A stretch of 64,000 bases of DNA, taken from assembly GCA_934131695.1 (NCBI GenBank), contig CAKOZV010000002.1:52709-116708 (forward strand), in the 5' to 3' direction. The DNA is from an uncultured Bacilli bacterium (lineage in GTDB: Bacteria; Bacillota_I; Bacilli_A; RF39; UBA660). The translations under genes and the position numbers were made by a program. Position 1 is the stretch's first letter. Every line of letters begins with the position of its first letter. Shown in pieces: positions 15,968-25,423 of this stretch. The notes under the pieces are model-generated. The model did not search any database. It had not been told where the DNA came from and saw only the letters and a list, made by a program, of their open reading frames with translations.

Positions 15968-18305
15968 ATATCATATTTTTACTACTTAACTTCATCATAA
16001 GTTTATCTATAAGCATTTCAAAGAAAGTATATAATCTATGTGATAAATACATTAAGATAAATGCTAGAAAAATCATAAAGACATTAAAATGTGTTATAGA
16101 AAATAAAGTAGTTAAGTTAAAGATAGCATATATAAATAGATAAAACATTGTACTAAATAGAATTAGTCTTATTCTATTAAATGGTCTACATATCTTAAAT
16201 AAAAGAATAAATGACGTATAACCAGTCAAAGTTAAACATAGGGTTGATATTTTAGCATAACTAAGACTAAACATCTGCCCTGCTAAACAAATTAGTAAAA
16301 TATTTAAAATAATTGTAAATGCCGGTGGTGCTGATTTCTTTAAGACATTCACTAAGAATTTTCCTTTTACTCTTTCTTTATTGGGTTCAAGTGCCAAGAC
16401 AAACGATGGTATTCCAATAGTTACTACACTAGCAAGTGTTAACTGAATAGGAATAAAAGGATAAGACATTTCAATGAAAAGAAATAAGAAAGCAAGTATT
16501 CCTGCATAAATAGTTTTAACTAGGAATAAAGAGGCTGATCTTTCAAGATTATTTATACTTCTTCTCCCCTCTGCTACTACACTAGGCATAGAAGCAAAAT
16601 TAGAATCTAGTAAGACTAATTGGGATACACTTCTTGCAGCATCACTTCCAGAAGCCATGGCAATAGAACAGTCTGCTTCTTTTAGAGCTAAACAATCATT
16701 AACGCCATCTCCCGTCATGGCTACATTGTGACCAGCTTCCTTTAAAGCTCTAATAAGTAAGTGCTTTTCTTCTGGTTTAACCCTTCCAAATACATCATAC
16801 TCTAAAGCTGCTTTTTTTATCTCTTCTTCACTATTTAAAGTAGATAAATCTATCACTCTAAGCTTTTCAGTAAGTCCTGCTCTTTTAGCAATAGCTGATA
16901 CAGTAATAGGATTATCTCCAGATATAATTTTAATAGCAACACCTTGTTCTTTAAAGTACTCTAAGGTTTTCTTAGCTTCTTTTCTAACTTTATCTTGTAA
17001 TAATATAAATCCTAAAGCTTGTCTTTCCTCATTCTTTTTACCGTAATTATTAACCTTGACCAAAACTAAAACACGGTACTTTTTAATATAATCATCTAAC
17101 ATTTTTTGATAACTCTTACCATGATCTTTTAAAACAAATTCTACTGCTCCAATCAAATAGGTATCAGTAGCAAACTTTACACCAGAATATTTCTTTTCGG
17201 ATGAAAAAGGAATAACTTCTTCTACTTTCCATTTTGGTTTACGATAATAAGCATCTCTTATAGCAATAGCAGTAGCATTTTTATCTTTTGTAGCTGCCAT
17301 CATACTACCTAAAATATCTCCTAGTGAAGCTTTAGTTTCCCCATCTAGTGGAATAACATCAACTACTTCCATCTTACCTTCCGTGATAGTACCTGTCTTA
17401 TCAAGACAAATCACATCAACTCTAGCAAGAGATTCAATACAGTATAAATCTTGTACTAAAACTTTTTCTTTAGAAAGACGAATAACAGAAACAGCAAAAA
17501 CAGTTGATGTTAATAATACTAATCCTTCTGGTATCATTCCAATAATAGCTGCTACTGTGTTAACAACAGCATTTTGTAAAGTATTCCCAGATAAATATAG
17601 TTGTCTTGCAAAAAGCAAAATACCAAGAGGAACTATAATAACTGAAATAGTCTTAACTATTTTATTAAGAGAACGCATAATTTCAGATGATATTGGTTTT
17701 ATATATTTAGTATCACTTGATATTTTAGCAGTATAGTTATCATATCCAATATGTTCTACCCTAGCTTTAGCATTACCACTTACGATAAAACTACCTGATA
17801 ATAGCATATCGCCTTCTTTCTTTATTAAAGTATCACTTTCTCCTGTTATAAATGACTCATCAACTTCCACTACTCCATCTACTATAATAGCATCCGTAAT
17901 TACTTGATTACCTAATTCAAGTATAATAATATCATCTAAAACAACTTCATCTAGATTAACATCATATTCTTTACTATCTCTTAATACTTTAACTTTTGAT
18001 GCTGATACTACTGATAATTTATCAATAACACTTTTAGAATGTAATTCTTGAAATGTACTAATAACAGTATTTAAAACGATAATAAGTAGAAAGCCAAGAT
18101 TCTTATAGCTACCTACTAAAATAATTGCTACTGCTAAAATAGCATTGATTATATTAAATAATGTAACAGTATTTTCTAAGATGATTTCTTTAGCACTTTT
18201 TGTTTTTACATTTGTATTAAAGTTAACTAAATTGTCTTTAATTCTTTCATTTACTTGCTCTTTACTAAGACCAGTATTCTTATCAGGATTATATCTTTTA
18301 CTCAT
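15966..18305 (-). CDS. P-type ATPase, CtpE-like (probable Ca2+ transport)
   Basis: 779-residue cation pump. Two N-terminal membrane helices, the actuator domain with SFITGESD, then the transmembrane PEGL motif (IGMIPEGLVLLTSTVFAVSVIRLSKE), the phosphorylation site DKTGTITEG, and the GDGVNDCLALKEADCSIAMASGSDAAR hinge, followed by C-terminal helices. The PEGLVLLTS signature and the short N-terminus match the CtpE group, shown in mycobacteria to act in calcium uptake; the substrate here is inferred. SD-like AGGACGTG lies before the ATG. Divergent from the membrane protein at 18391. Confidence 0.85.
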   Translation of the reverse strand: MSKRYNPDKNTGLSKEQVNERIKDNLVNFNTNVKTKSAKEIILENTVTLFNIINAILAVAIILVGSYKNLGFLLIIVLNTVISTFQELHSKSVIDKLSVVSASKVKVLRDSKEYDVNLDEVVLDDIIILELGNQVITDAIIVDGVVEVDESFITGESDTLIKKEGDMLLSGSFIVSGNAKARVEHIGYDNYTAKISSDTKYIKPISSEIMRSLNKIVKTISVIIVPLGILLFARQLYLSGNTLQNAVVNTVAAIIGMIPEGLVLLTSTVFAVSVIRLSKEKVLVQDLYCIESLARVDVICLDKTGTITEGKMEVVDVIPLDGETKASLGDILGSMMAATKDKNATAIAIRDAYYRKPKWKVEEVIPFSSEKKYSGVKFATDTYLIGAVEFVLKDHGKSYQKMLDDYIKKYRVLVLVKVNNYGKKNEERQALGFILLQDKVRKEAKKTLEYFKEQGVAIKIISGDNPITVSAIAKRAGLTEKLRVIDLSTLNSEEEIKKAALEYDVFGRVKPEEKHLLIRALKEAGHNVAMTGDGVNDCLALKEADCSIAMASGSDAARSVSQLVLLDSNFASMPSVVAEGRRSINNLERSASLFLVKTIYAGILAFLFLFIEMSYPFIPIQLTLASVVTIGIPSFVLALEPNKERVKGKFLVNVLKKSAPPAFTIILNILLICLAGQMFSLSYAKISTLCLTLTGYTSFILLFKICRPFNRIRLILFSTMFYLFIYAIFNLTTLFSITHFNVFMIFLAFILMYLSHRLYTFFEMLIDKLMMKLSSKNMI

Positions 18306-18390
18306 CTAATCACGTCCTTTCTTACCAATTATAACATAATAATAGAAGAATTTAGTAAAATATGTTATAGTATGTCTAAGAGGTGGATAT

Positions 18391-19191
18391 ATGAAAAAAT
18401 TTTTAGCTATTTTACTTACAATAATAGCAACTGCAACTACTATTGTTTTAGTAGGACTATTTACAATTACTTACGTTGGAAGTGAAATTATTAAGATCGC
18501 TGCTAATCAAGCACTTGATGATTCTGTTGTAGATAGTAATGACTTATATCAAGAAGCAGAAGACTTAGGTATTAGTCAAGATAAGATTGATAAGGCTTTA
18601 TCTAATGATGAAATGAAAGAGTATGTTAATACTATTTTAAAAGAAGTAATTGATAAGAAGACTAGTAATAAAAGCAATGTTGATGAAGAACTTATCAAAG
18701 AAAAAACTAAAGAATTTTTAGAGAAAGTTAATAAGAATTATGATATTAATCTATCCGATGAAAAGCTAAAAGAAATTACTGATAATGCTAGTGAAGAAGT
18801 AATTGAATCATCTAATGAAATGATTGAAGATAAAGATAATCAAATATCTGGATTCTTAGATGTTATGAGTTTTTGTAATAATTCTAAAGTAAGAGGTTTA
18901 ACTATTATTTTACTAATCATAGAATTAGTATCTATCGCTCTTCTTACTCTTAAAAAGTTAAGTTTCTTCTTATATTATACTTTTATAGCTTTATTTACTG
19001 CTACTCTTACTGCCCTTTTAACTTTCTTTATAAACTTTGCAATTAGTGGTGAAAAAGAGTTAGAAGCAGTTGTAAAGCTTATAAGTAAAGGTTATAAATT
19101 AGCTTTAGGTTTCTTAATCTTAGGAATAGTATTTATAATCATTCATAATATTATTAAGCATTATACTAATAAAGAGGTAGTTCCTTTCTAG
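18391..19191 (+). CDS. Hypothetical membrane protein with extracytoplasmic helical domain
   Basis: 266 residues, family not recognised. One N-terminal membrane helix (~4-28) is followed by an acidic, Lys/Glu/Asn-rich helical domain (~35-155), then three membrane helices (~165-185, 190-212, 232-255) and a short basic tail. The central domain would be outside the cell. It starts after AGAGGTGGATAT. A hairpin terminator overlaps the stop codon. Divergent from the CtpE-like ATPase, but no functional link is visible. Confidence 0.75.
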   Translation: MKKFLAILLTIIATATTIVLVGLFTITYVGSEIIKIAANQALDDSVVDSNDLYQEAEDLGISQDKIDKALSNDEMKEYVNTILKEVIDKKTSNKSNVDEELIKEKTKEFLEKVNKNYDINLSDEKLKEITDNASEEVIESSNEMIEDKDNQISGFLDVMSFCNNSKVRGLTIILLIIELVSIALLTLKKLSFFLYYTFIALFTATLTALLTFFINFAISGEKELEAVVKLISKGYKLALGFLILGIVFIIIHNIIKHYTNKEVVPF

Positions 19192-19206
19192 AACACCTCT
19201 TTTTTA
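19173..19206 (+). terminator. Terminator of the membrane protein gene
   Basis: AGAGGTaGTTC and GAACaCCTCT arms followed by TTTTTT, overlapping the stop codon. Confidence 0.65.
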
Positions 19207-19207
19207 A

Positions 19208-19759
19208 CTATCTATGCTTAGATAAATACATTTCTCTTGTAATTAATAATTGCCTAGCAATACTTTCTTTTCCAAACACCAATTCTTTTTGGACAAAATC
19301 AGTATGAATGAATCCTGCTTTTTTAAATGATTTAATAGCTCCTAATCTATTCACTGGAACAACATCAGACAATTCCCCAATATTATTTTTTTCAAAAGCT
19401 ATTTTTTCCAATTCTAGCAAAGCTTCATACGAATAGCCTTTATTACGATACTTACTTTGTATTACTATTCCCATACTATGAATATTACCATCTAAATAAT
19501 AATACACTTCACCAATTGGTTCCTCTATATTTTTATCATAAATATATGCAAAATATTTATCTGGTTCTTTATTTATCCAGTTATTAAACCAAGCTATCAT
19601 TTCTTCATCAGTTTTACTAATAGTACCAGTAGCAATATCATAACCTTTTAGGTTTATATCATATCCAGCATTATAAGACATAGTTTTTATATCTTTCATC
19701 CACTCTTGTCTATAATGTAAATCTCGTATAGTAGGAATTTTTAAATATACTTTTTGCAC
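19208..19759 (-). CDS. GNAT-family N-acetyltransferase
   Basis: 183 residues. N-terminal IPTIRDLHYRQEWMKD, then IGEVYYYLDG strand, the acetyl-CoA loop QSKYRNKGYSYEALLELEKIAF, and NRLGAIKSFKKAGFIHTD near the C-terminus. Substrate unknown. Starts with GTG (19759) eight bases after AAAGGAGAT; an overlapping ATG one base upstream is out of frame. It lies just downstream of the ToxN gene and its terminator. Confidence 0.85.
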   Translation of the reverse strand: MQKVYLKIPTIRDLHYRQEWMKDIKTMSYNAGYDINLKGYDIATGTISKTDEEMIAWFNNWINKEPDKYFAYIYDKNIEEPIGEVYYYLDGNIHSMGIVIQSKYRNKGYSYEALLELEKIAFEKNNIGELSDVVPVNRLGAIKSFKKAGFIHTDFVQKELVFGKESIARQLLITREMYLSKHR

Positions 19760-19787
19760 ATTACTAATCTCCTTTACTGATTATTTT

Positions 19788-19824
19788 GCAAAAACACTAA
19801 TTAAGTCATTTCATCTTTAGTGTT
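19788..19824 (-). terminator. Terminator after toxN
   Basis: AACACTAA and TTAGTGTT arms with a 16-base loop, followed by TTT on the minus strand. Confidence 0.5.
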
Positions 19825-19849
19825 AGCATTTGCCTATATATGCAGCAAA

Positions 19850-20359
19850 CTAATTTTTCATATTATATTCACTGCATTTTTCCTCTAATAGTATAAAATT
19901 ACAGCATCTTGATTTAATACGTTCATCTAGCTTACCGTTCTTATACTTCTCATACAGTTTTATTGCTTTTCCTTTAACACTTTTAATATTTTTATTAAGC
20001 CACAATAATTGTGATTTTAAAAGATTCTGTCTTTTTAATTCATATGTATCATTTGGCATAGAATTTAAATCAAACAATTCATAATTTTTTGGTGTCACTG
20101 GAATCATGTTGTTAAAGTTAACAACTCCATATCTTCCACCATCAATCTTAACAATATCTAAATTATTTTTCATTTTCACATGTTTGACTTTGGGACTTGA
20201 TAATGGTGCAAAATATTCACAATTTTCAACAACAAACAATATTCCAATAAACGGTCTTAATTCCTTGACTCCAGCATTATAAGATACCTTATTGTCAAAC
20301 TGCCTTAAATAATTGCAATACTTATAATCTACTTTTACTATTTTAAAATTTCTTATCAA
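19850..20359 (-). CDS. toxN: ToxN/AbiQ-family type III toxin endoribonuclease
   Basis: 169 residues. RPFIGILFVVENCEYFAPLSSPKVKH (~35-60) holds the conserved PLSSPKxKH core whose serine and lysine form the ToxN active site, and GVVNFNNMIPV (~78-88) is the second family signature; a helical C-terminus follows (LLKSQLLWLNKNI, KGKAIKLYEKY). ToxN cuts A-rich RNA and is held inactive by its own repeat RNA, which lies directly upstream behind a terminator (20435-20546). Known members abort phage infection. The start is TTG (20359), behind TAGGTG. Confidence 0.9.
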   Translation of the reverse strand: MIRNFKIVKVDYKYCNYLRQFDNKVSYNAGVKELRPFIGILFVVENCEYFAPLSSPKVKHVKMKNNLDIVKIDGGRYGVVNFNNMIPVTPKNYELFDLNSMPNDTYELKRQNLLKSQLLWLNKNIKSVKGKAIKLYEKYKNGKLDERIKSRCCNFILLEEKCSEYNMKN

Positions 20360-20400
20360 GATACATCACCTACTTAATGGATATTATATATTAATTTTAG

Positions 20401-20434
20401 AAAAAATAAAAGACTAGAGTTTGCTCTCTAATCT
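20401..20434 (-). terminator. Terminator between ToxI repeats and toxN
   Basis: Minus-strand AGATTAGAG and CTCTAGTCT arms (one wobble, which only pairs in the minus RNA), then TTTATTTTTT. Such a leaky terminator between antitoxin RNA and toxin sets the RNA excess in type III systems. Confidence 0.8.
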
Positions 20435-20546
20435 ACTTTTTCAATTTCCATATAATGGCTGGAATCACCGCTTTTTTAATTACCATTTTCGGCTGGTTTC
20501 ACCACTTTTTTAATTTCCATTCAGAGCTGGATTCACTCGCTTTTTT
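20435..20546 (-). ncRNA. toxI: ToxI antitoxin RNA repeats
   Basis: Three tandem units of 35, 34 and 35 bases on the minus strand (20546-20512, 20511-20478, 20477-20443), each beginning AAAAAAG, then [CT]G[GA]GTGA, CCAGC and ATGG[AT]AATT, followed by the start of a fourth unit that runs into the terminator. Number, size and A-rich junctions fit ToxI, whose precursor is cut by ToxN in the A-rich stretch into ~35-base pseudoknots that inhibit the toxin. The units differ by a few bases. Transcription probably begins upstream, near 20600. Confidence 0.88.
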
Positions 20547-20607
20547 GCTACATAGTAGCATTACTATTATATGCATTTCTGCACCACATAATCATATATG
20601 TGCCTAT

Positions 20608-20636
20608 AATATAACATATTGTTTAATAAATGTACA
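20608..20636 (-). promoter_or_regulatory. Probable promoter of toxI-toxN
   Basis: Minus-strand TGTACA (20636-20631), 17-base spacer, TATATT (20613-20608). A second TATAAT lies nearer the repeats (around 20570), so the exact start is uncertain. Confidence 0.45.
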
Positions 20637-20681
20637 GCTTTTAAGCAAAGTTTTTGCTTTTATTAATCAATAAAAATTCTT

Positions 20682-21416
20682 TCATTCATATTTACTTATA
20701 CTTTTATTTATTTTTTCAAAAACACTAACTAAATCATCATGTATTACTATATCTGCCAAATAATCATAAGGTGTTTCATCTTTATTAATAAGGACTAAAT
20801 GTTTCCCTCTAAAGTATGTTACTAAAGAAGAAGCAGGATACACCTGAAGTGAGGTTCCACCTACTATTAATAAGTCTGCTTCACTTACTTCTTTAATAGC
20901 TTCAGTTAATACTTTATTATCAAGTGCTTCTTCATATAAGACAACATCAGGTTTAATAATGCCACCACAACTACACTTTGGAATACCACTAGATTTAAAA
21001 ACATAGTCACCACTATAAAACTTATGACAATTAAGACAATAGTTTCTTAAGATAGAGCCATGTAATTCTAAAACATTTCTACTACCAGCCATCTTATCAA
21101 AATCATCAATATTTTGAGTAATTATAGAGCTTAATAAGTTTTTATCTTCCATTAGTTTTAAAGTCTTATGAATAATATTAGGTTTATAATTAAGACTATT
21201 TAGTTTTTCTTTATAAAACTCATAGAATAAATCAGGATGTTTCATAAAGAAAGTATGAGATAAAATCTCTTCTGGTTGATACTTTCTTTTTTCTTTATAT
21301 AGTCCATTACTACCTCTAAAGTCTTGTAAACCACTAGCAGTAGATACACCGGCTCCACCAAAAAATACTGTTTTTTTAGACATATTTATATAACTAATTA
21401 ATTTATCTATCTCCAT
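20682..21416 (-). CDS. Sir2-family NAD-dependent protein deacylase
   Basis: 244 residues. Rossmann motif GAGVSTASGLQDFRG, TQNID, the catalytic histidine in LELHGS, and a zinc-binding set NYCLNCHKF / KCSCGG (two CxxC-like pairs, the second as CxC). The C-terminal GTSLQVYPASSLV and NKDETPYD are typical. The loop that normally reads TQNIDGLHQ is here TQNIDDFDK, so the cofactor pocket is altered. Activity could be deacetylation or removal of other acyl groups, or NAD hydrolysis. GGGGAG precedes the ATG. It lies directly upstream of the ToxI promoter region, on the same strand. Confidence 0.88.
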   Translation of the reverse strand: MEIDKLISYINMSKKTVFFGGAGVSTASGLQDFRGSNGLYKEKRKYQPEEILSHTFFMKHPDLFYEFYKEKLNSLNYKPNIIHKTLKLMEDKNLLSSIITQNIDDFDKMAGSRNVLELHGSILRNYCLNCHKFYSGDYVFKSSGIPKCSCGGIIKPDVVLYEEALDNKVLTEAIKEVSEADLLIVGGTSLQVYPASSLVTYFRGKHLVLINKDETPYDYLADIVIHDDLVSVFEKINKSISKYE

Positions 21417-21426
21417 TTTTTCTCCC

Positions 21427-24015
21427 CTATAACCATCTTTTGTATTTTTTAATATACATTTTCTTAACTATTTCTTCTACTACAATATATAGTAATGATA
21501 AGAAAATTACAAATATATAAAAGTTAAGTGGTAGATAAGTGAAATGGAATGACTTAATAGGTGCTAATAAAATTGGTAATATCATAGATGCTATTATACA
21601 TAAGAAAGTAGAAATTAATAAATATTTATTAGCAGTTGATTCTATAAATGGTATCTTAGCAGTTCTTACAAAATGTACTATTAAGGTTTGAGAAATAACC
21701 CCTTCAATAAACCAAGCTGTTTGAAACATTACCGCATGATTAGCATCAAACCCTAATAAATAGTAAAAACCAATAAATGCTACTATATCTATTGAGGAAG
21801 CTACAACTCCCATAATATTCATAAACCTTCTTAAATCACTAGTATCCCACTTATGAGGTACTATTAAAAATTCTTTATCGACATCATCAAATGGTATCAT
21901 CGTTTGTGACATATCATACAATAAGTCTTGAAGTAAAAACTGAATAGGAAGCATTGGTAAGAATGGTAAGAAAATACTGGCTAAGAAGACACTAAAGACA
22001 TCTCCAAAAGCAGCTGATAAAGCCATTTTCATATATTTCATAATGTTTCCATAGACTTTTCTTCCTTCTAATACTCCTTCATAAACTACCTTTAAACTTT
22101 TCTTAAGAAGAATTATATCACTGGCTTCTTTAGCAATAGAAGTAGCTGTATTAACACTTATTCCTACATCTGCTCTAATAAGACTTGGAGCATCATTAAC
22201 ACCATCACCCATATAACCAACAACATGTCCATTTTCTTTTAGTAATTTAATAATATTATCTTTCTCAAGTGGAGTAAGTCTAGCAAAAACAGATACCTCT
22301 TCGACCATCTTTTTCTGTTCAGCTAAACTAAGTTTACTAAACTCTTCACCTGTAACTACTTTGTCATTAGGAATATCTGCTAAAGAACAAATATTTTGTG
22401 TTGCTTCTACATTATCACCTGTTAATATCTTAGTAGTAATACCAACTCTTTTTAAATTATTAATAGTGTTTTTAACTCCTGGTTTAATTGGATCTTCAAA
22501 AGCTACTACTCCTAAAAAAACTAATCCTTTATCATCAGTAATATTATTATCAGTATACTTTTTACTAGCAAGAGCAATTACTTGCATTCCTTTTTTACTT
22601 AATTCTCTAGCTTTAGTTAAAATATCATCTCTTATTTTCTTATTAAGTTTAATTATTTCTTTATTTAAATAAATACTATCACAACTATCTATTACTTCTA
22701 TTAAAGCTCCTTTAGTAATCATTCTATAATCGTTAGAATCTTTTATAATAATACTAGCTTTTCTTCTTTCATAATCAAATGGTATTTCATCTACCTTTTC
22801 ATATTTATCTATTTCAATATTTCTTTTCTTGGCATAAGTAATAATTGCCTTATCTACTATATTTTTTATTCCCGTACTATAAATACTATTTATATAAGCA
22901 TATTTCAAAACATCTATACTATCTTTAAATTCACTATCAAGTGACAAAGTAAGTATTATTTCTCCTTTAGTTAAAGTACCTGTCTTATCAGTACATAAAA
23001 CATCTATTGCTCCTAAATTTTCAATTGCTTCACTTCTTTTTACTAAAGTATCTTTTTTAGCTAGTGATTTAGCACCTTTACTTAAGTTTACGTTAACTAT
23101 CATTGGTAACATCGATGGGGTAATACCAACTGCTACTGAAACAGCAAAGAAGAAAGCTTCTAAGATATTGTGATGAATAAGGGCATTTAAGATAAACACT
23201 AATACTGTAATAACTAGCATATATTGAATTAAGGTTTTACTAATCGCATTCATTCCTATTTCAAAGTTAGTTAAGGTCTTATTCTTTAGAGTTGACTTAG
23301 ATATGTTTCCAAGATAAGTATTCTTTCCTGTTTTAATAACCAAAGCCTTACCTCTTCCTGTTACTACACTAGTATTCATGAGTAATATCCTCTCCATTGA
23401 AAGTAAGCTTTTACCATTCTTACTTATTTTCTTTTCAACCGGAACGCTTTCACCTGTAAATACACCTTGATTAACAAATAAGTCCTTAGATTCTAATAAA
23501 ATAGCATCACTAGGTATAATACTACCGGCATTAAGTTCAATTATATCCCCTACTACTATATCTTTTGTAGGTATCTCTTTTACTATACCTTGTCTAATAA
23601 CCGTAGTTACTGTAAATATCTTAGACTTTAGTTTTAAATCAAATTTATAAGCCGAATAGTCTTGAATAAGTCTAATAATACTACTAGTAAGTGCTAACAT
23701 TACAATTATTAAAGAACCAAGTCTATCTCCTAGCAAAAAGTTAATAGTGGCTAAAATTATTAGGATATAGATAAAAGGATCTTTAAAAGAATCTATTAAA
23801 AAGGTAAAAATACTTTTCTTCTTTTCCTCATTAATAACGTTTTTTCCATATTCTTCTCGTCTTTTAGCTACTTCCTTACTGCTAAGTCCAGCATCTTTAC
23901 TATTAAATATTTTTAATAGATAATTATTATCTTTATCTATATAACTCTCATATTCTTTATATAATGTTTCTTCATTAAAATTAACTACATCTTTTTTAGA
24001 AAACTTTGGTACCAT
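21427..24015 (-). CDS. mgtA: Mg2+-importing P-type ATPase (MgtA-like)
   Basis: 862 residues. N-terminal cytoplasmic region with GLSSKEVAKRREEYGKNV, helices, actuator VNQGVFTGESVPVEK, then TPSMLPMIVNVNLSKGAKSLAKKDTLVKR and CTDKTGTLTKGE, ATP-binding core, MGDGVNDAPSLIRADVGISV and six C-terminal helices including LPIQFLLQDLLYDMSQTMIPFDDVD, characteristic of P3B magnesium ATPases. It would import Mg2+. No M-box-like leader fits into the short gap upstream of the start (GAAGGTAGGG before the ATG), so regulation is not visible. The stop is ten bases before the sirtuin start. Confidence 0.9.
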   Translation of the reverse strand: MVPKFSKKDVVNFNEETLYKEYESYIDKDNNYLLKIFNSKDAGLSSKEVAKRREEYGKNVINEEKKKSIFTFLIDSFKDPFIYILIILATINFLLGDRLGSLIIVMLALTSSIIRLIQDYSAYKFDLKLKSKIFTVTTVIRQGIVKEIPTKDIVVGDIIELNAGSIIPSDAILLESKDLFVNQGVFTGESVPVEKKISKNGKSLLSMERILLMNTSVVTGRGKALVIKTGKNTYLGNISKSTLKNKTLTNFEIGMNAISKTLIQYMLVITVLVFILNALIHHNILEAFFFAVSVAVGITPSMLPMIVNVNLSKGAKSLAKKDTLVKRSEAIENLGAIDVLCTDKTGTLTKGEIILTLSLDSEFKDSIDVLKYAYINSIYSTGIKNIVDKAIITYAKKRNIEIDKYEKVDEIPFDYERRKASIIIKDSNDYRMITKGALIEVIDSCDSIYLNKEIIKLNKKIRDDILTKARELSKKGMQVIALASKKYTDNNITDDKGLVFLGVVAFEDPIKPGVKNTINNLKRVGITTKILTGDNVEATQNICSLADIPNDKVVTGEEFSKLSLAEQKKMVEEVSVFARLTPLEKDNIIKLLKENGHVVGYMGDGVNDAPSLIRADVGISVNTATSIAKEASDIILLKKSLKVVYEGVLEGRKVYGNIMKYMKMALSAAFGDVFSVFLASIFLPFLPMLPIQFLLQDLLYDMSQTMIPFDDVDKEFLIVPHKWDTSDLRRFMNIMGVVASSIDIVAFIGFYYLLGFDANHAVMFQTAWFIEGVISQTLIVHFVRTAKIPFIESTANKYLLISTFLCIIASMILPILLAPIKSFHFTYLPLNFYIFVIFLSLLYIVVEEIVKKMYIKKYKRWL

Positions 24016-24063
24016 AAAAATCCCTACCTTCTAATTAATTATAGAACAGTTTAGGATTTATTT

Positions 24064-24951
24064 CTATTTTTTTCTTATTTTTATCGTATCTTTATCAGTA
24101 AGATGTCCAATTAATAGTGATGAGTTTACATCATGATTTCTATAATTTTCATTAACTTTCGCTTCATCATAATTAGCATAACAATATTTACATAGGTGTT
24201 TACAAGAATTATAAGCACCAATATCAACCATCTCAACACAATTACAAAGATTTCCTTTTCGCATTTTTCCTTTTCTATAATTCTTACCAGTTAAAGAATA
24301 AGCTAGTTCTTTACTAAGACAATCTTCTTTAATAAAACCATACTCCACTAAGTTTTCTTTTTCAAAGCATGTTTGACAAGTAATATTATATTTACTAGCT
24401 ATTCTACTAAAGTTAACTCCTATTTCTTTATAATCTTCTTTAGTAAAAGGTATTATCTTTAAACTATTCATATTCTTTCTTACATTCTTATAATCATCAA
24501 TAAAAGAAATTATTATATGATTAGTACAACCATCTAGTAAAGAACAAAGTCTTTCAAAAGCTTTAATATGATAATCTAGATTATACTTTTCACTTAGAAA
24601 AATTGGGTCGTATCTAATATAAATATTATCTTTACCAATAATCTCAGCTATTTGTTTAACTCCATCTATTATTAAACTTTTATTAGGAACATTTAACTCT
24701 ATATCATTTTTATATGGTGTTATTGTCACATTAAATAAGACTTTCTTTTTAAACTCATTTAGATAAGGTATTATAGGTAAAGGATTCTTAGTACAAAAGT
24801 ATAATAAGTCTACATCATCAAAATAAATTCTACTTACTAAACTAGGATAAAAAGGATTTCTAACATCAACATGCCCTTCTTTATATCTATTAATAAACCA
24901 AGGAGTATAAAAAGCTACTACATCAGTTCTACCACTTACAAATAAAATCAT
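24064..24951 (-). CDS. DUF1848 family protein (radical-SAM-like barrel)
   Basis: 295 residues. The N-terminus FVSGRTDVVAFYTPWFINR and the F-T-KNP-P-IPYL block belong to DUF1848, a family with a TIM-barrel like that of radical SAM or DUF72 proteins. The C-terminal cysteine cluster NCVEMVDIGAYNSCKHLCKYCYANY, with CKHLCKYC spacing, could bind an Fe-S cluster. Function unknown; neighbours give no clue. TGGTG lies before the ATG. Confidence 0.8.
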   Translation of the reverse strand: MILFVSGRTDVVAFYTPWFINRYKEGHVDVRNPFYPSLVSRIYFDDVDLLYFCTKNPLPIIPYLNEFKKKVLFNVTITPYKNDIELNVPNKSLIIDGVKQIAEIIGKDNIYIRYDPIFLSEKYNLDYHIKAFERLCSLLDGCTNHIIISFIDDYKNVRKNMNSLKIIPFTKEDYKEIGVNFSRIASKYNITCQTCFEKENLVEYGFIKEDCLSKELAYSLTGKNYRKGKMRKGNLCNCVEMVDIGAYNSCKHLCKYCYANYDEAKVNENYRNHDVNSSLLIGHLTDKDTIKIRKK

Positions 24952-24960
24952 TTTTCACCA

Positions 24961-25284
24961 TTATAATTTCTTAATTTTAAATTTACAAATAGGAATATTT
25001 TCTTTATTTGCTGCGTTATAATCAGTGACTCTTTTAGCATATAAGTCTTTAACAACATCATTTGTTCTTATATTACGAATATCTAGTCCCTTACTAAATC
25101 TATCTTCATAAAACTCTATAGCATCAGTATAACCGAATAAAAACCAGTCTTCTTTAATTGAATCTTCCGAAACATTTATATTAATCATAGCTTGATTAGT
25201 TACAACTGATTCTAAAAAATCACACTTTCCATTTATAAAGCCATTCTTATAAGCTAAAAATCTTGTCATTATTATTTCTTCCAT
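24961..25284 (-). CDS. Hypothetical protein
   Basis: 107 residues, not recognised. Soluble and mixed alpha/beta by eye, with an acidic middle (NVSEDSIKEDWFLFGYTDAIEFYEDRF split over ~40-65) and a basic end (KFKIKKL). AAAGGAAG lies before the ATG at 25284. The stop lies nine bases before the start of the DUF1848 gene, so the two are likely co-transcribed. Confidence 0.6.
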   Translation of the reverse strand: MEEIIMTRFLAYKNGFINGKCDFLESVVTNQAMININVSEDSIKEDWFLFGYTDAIEFYEDRFSKGLDIRNIRTNDVVKDLYAKRVTDYNAANKENIPICKFKIKKL

Positions 25285-25375
25285 ATTTTTCTTCCTTTCT
25301 TTTATATATTTTTTTCAAGTAGGATTATTATATCATAGAAATTATGTTCGTCAAGAATTTTTTTGCTATTTTAAA

Positions 25376-25405
25376 ATAAAAAGTGCATAACAGGTGCACT
25401 TTTTA
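25376..25405 (-). terminator. Bidirectional terminator after the Fic gene
   Basis: AAAAAGTGCA and TGCACTTTTT arms with a seven-base loop; T-runs on both strands. Confidence 0.75.
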
Positions 25406-25423
25406 ATATTAATAAACCATACT

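Noticed and set aside
20433..20546. CRISPR array
   Set aside because: The repeats are directly tandem with no unique spacers, and lie before toxN behind a terminator, which fits ToxI.
21416..24063. Magnesium (M-box) riboswitch for mgtA
   Set aside because: Only ~48 bases separate mgtA from the upstream gene, too few for an M-box.
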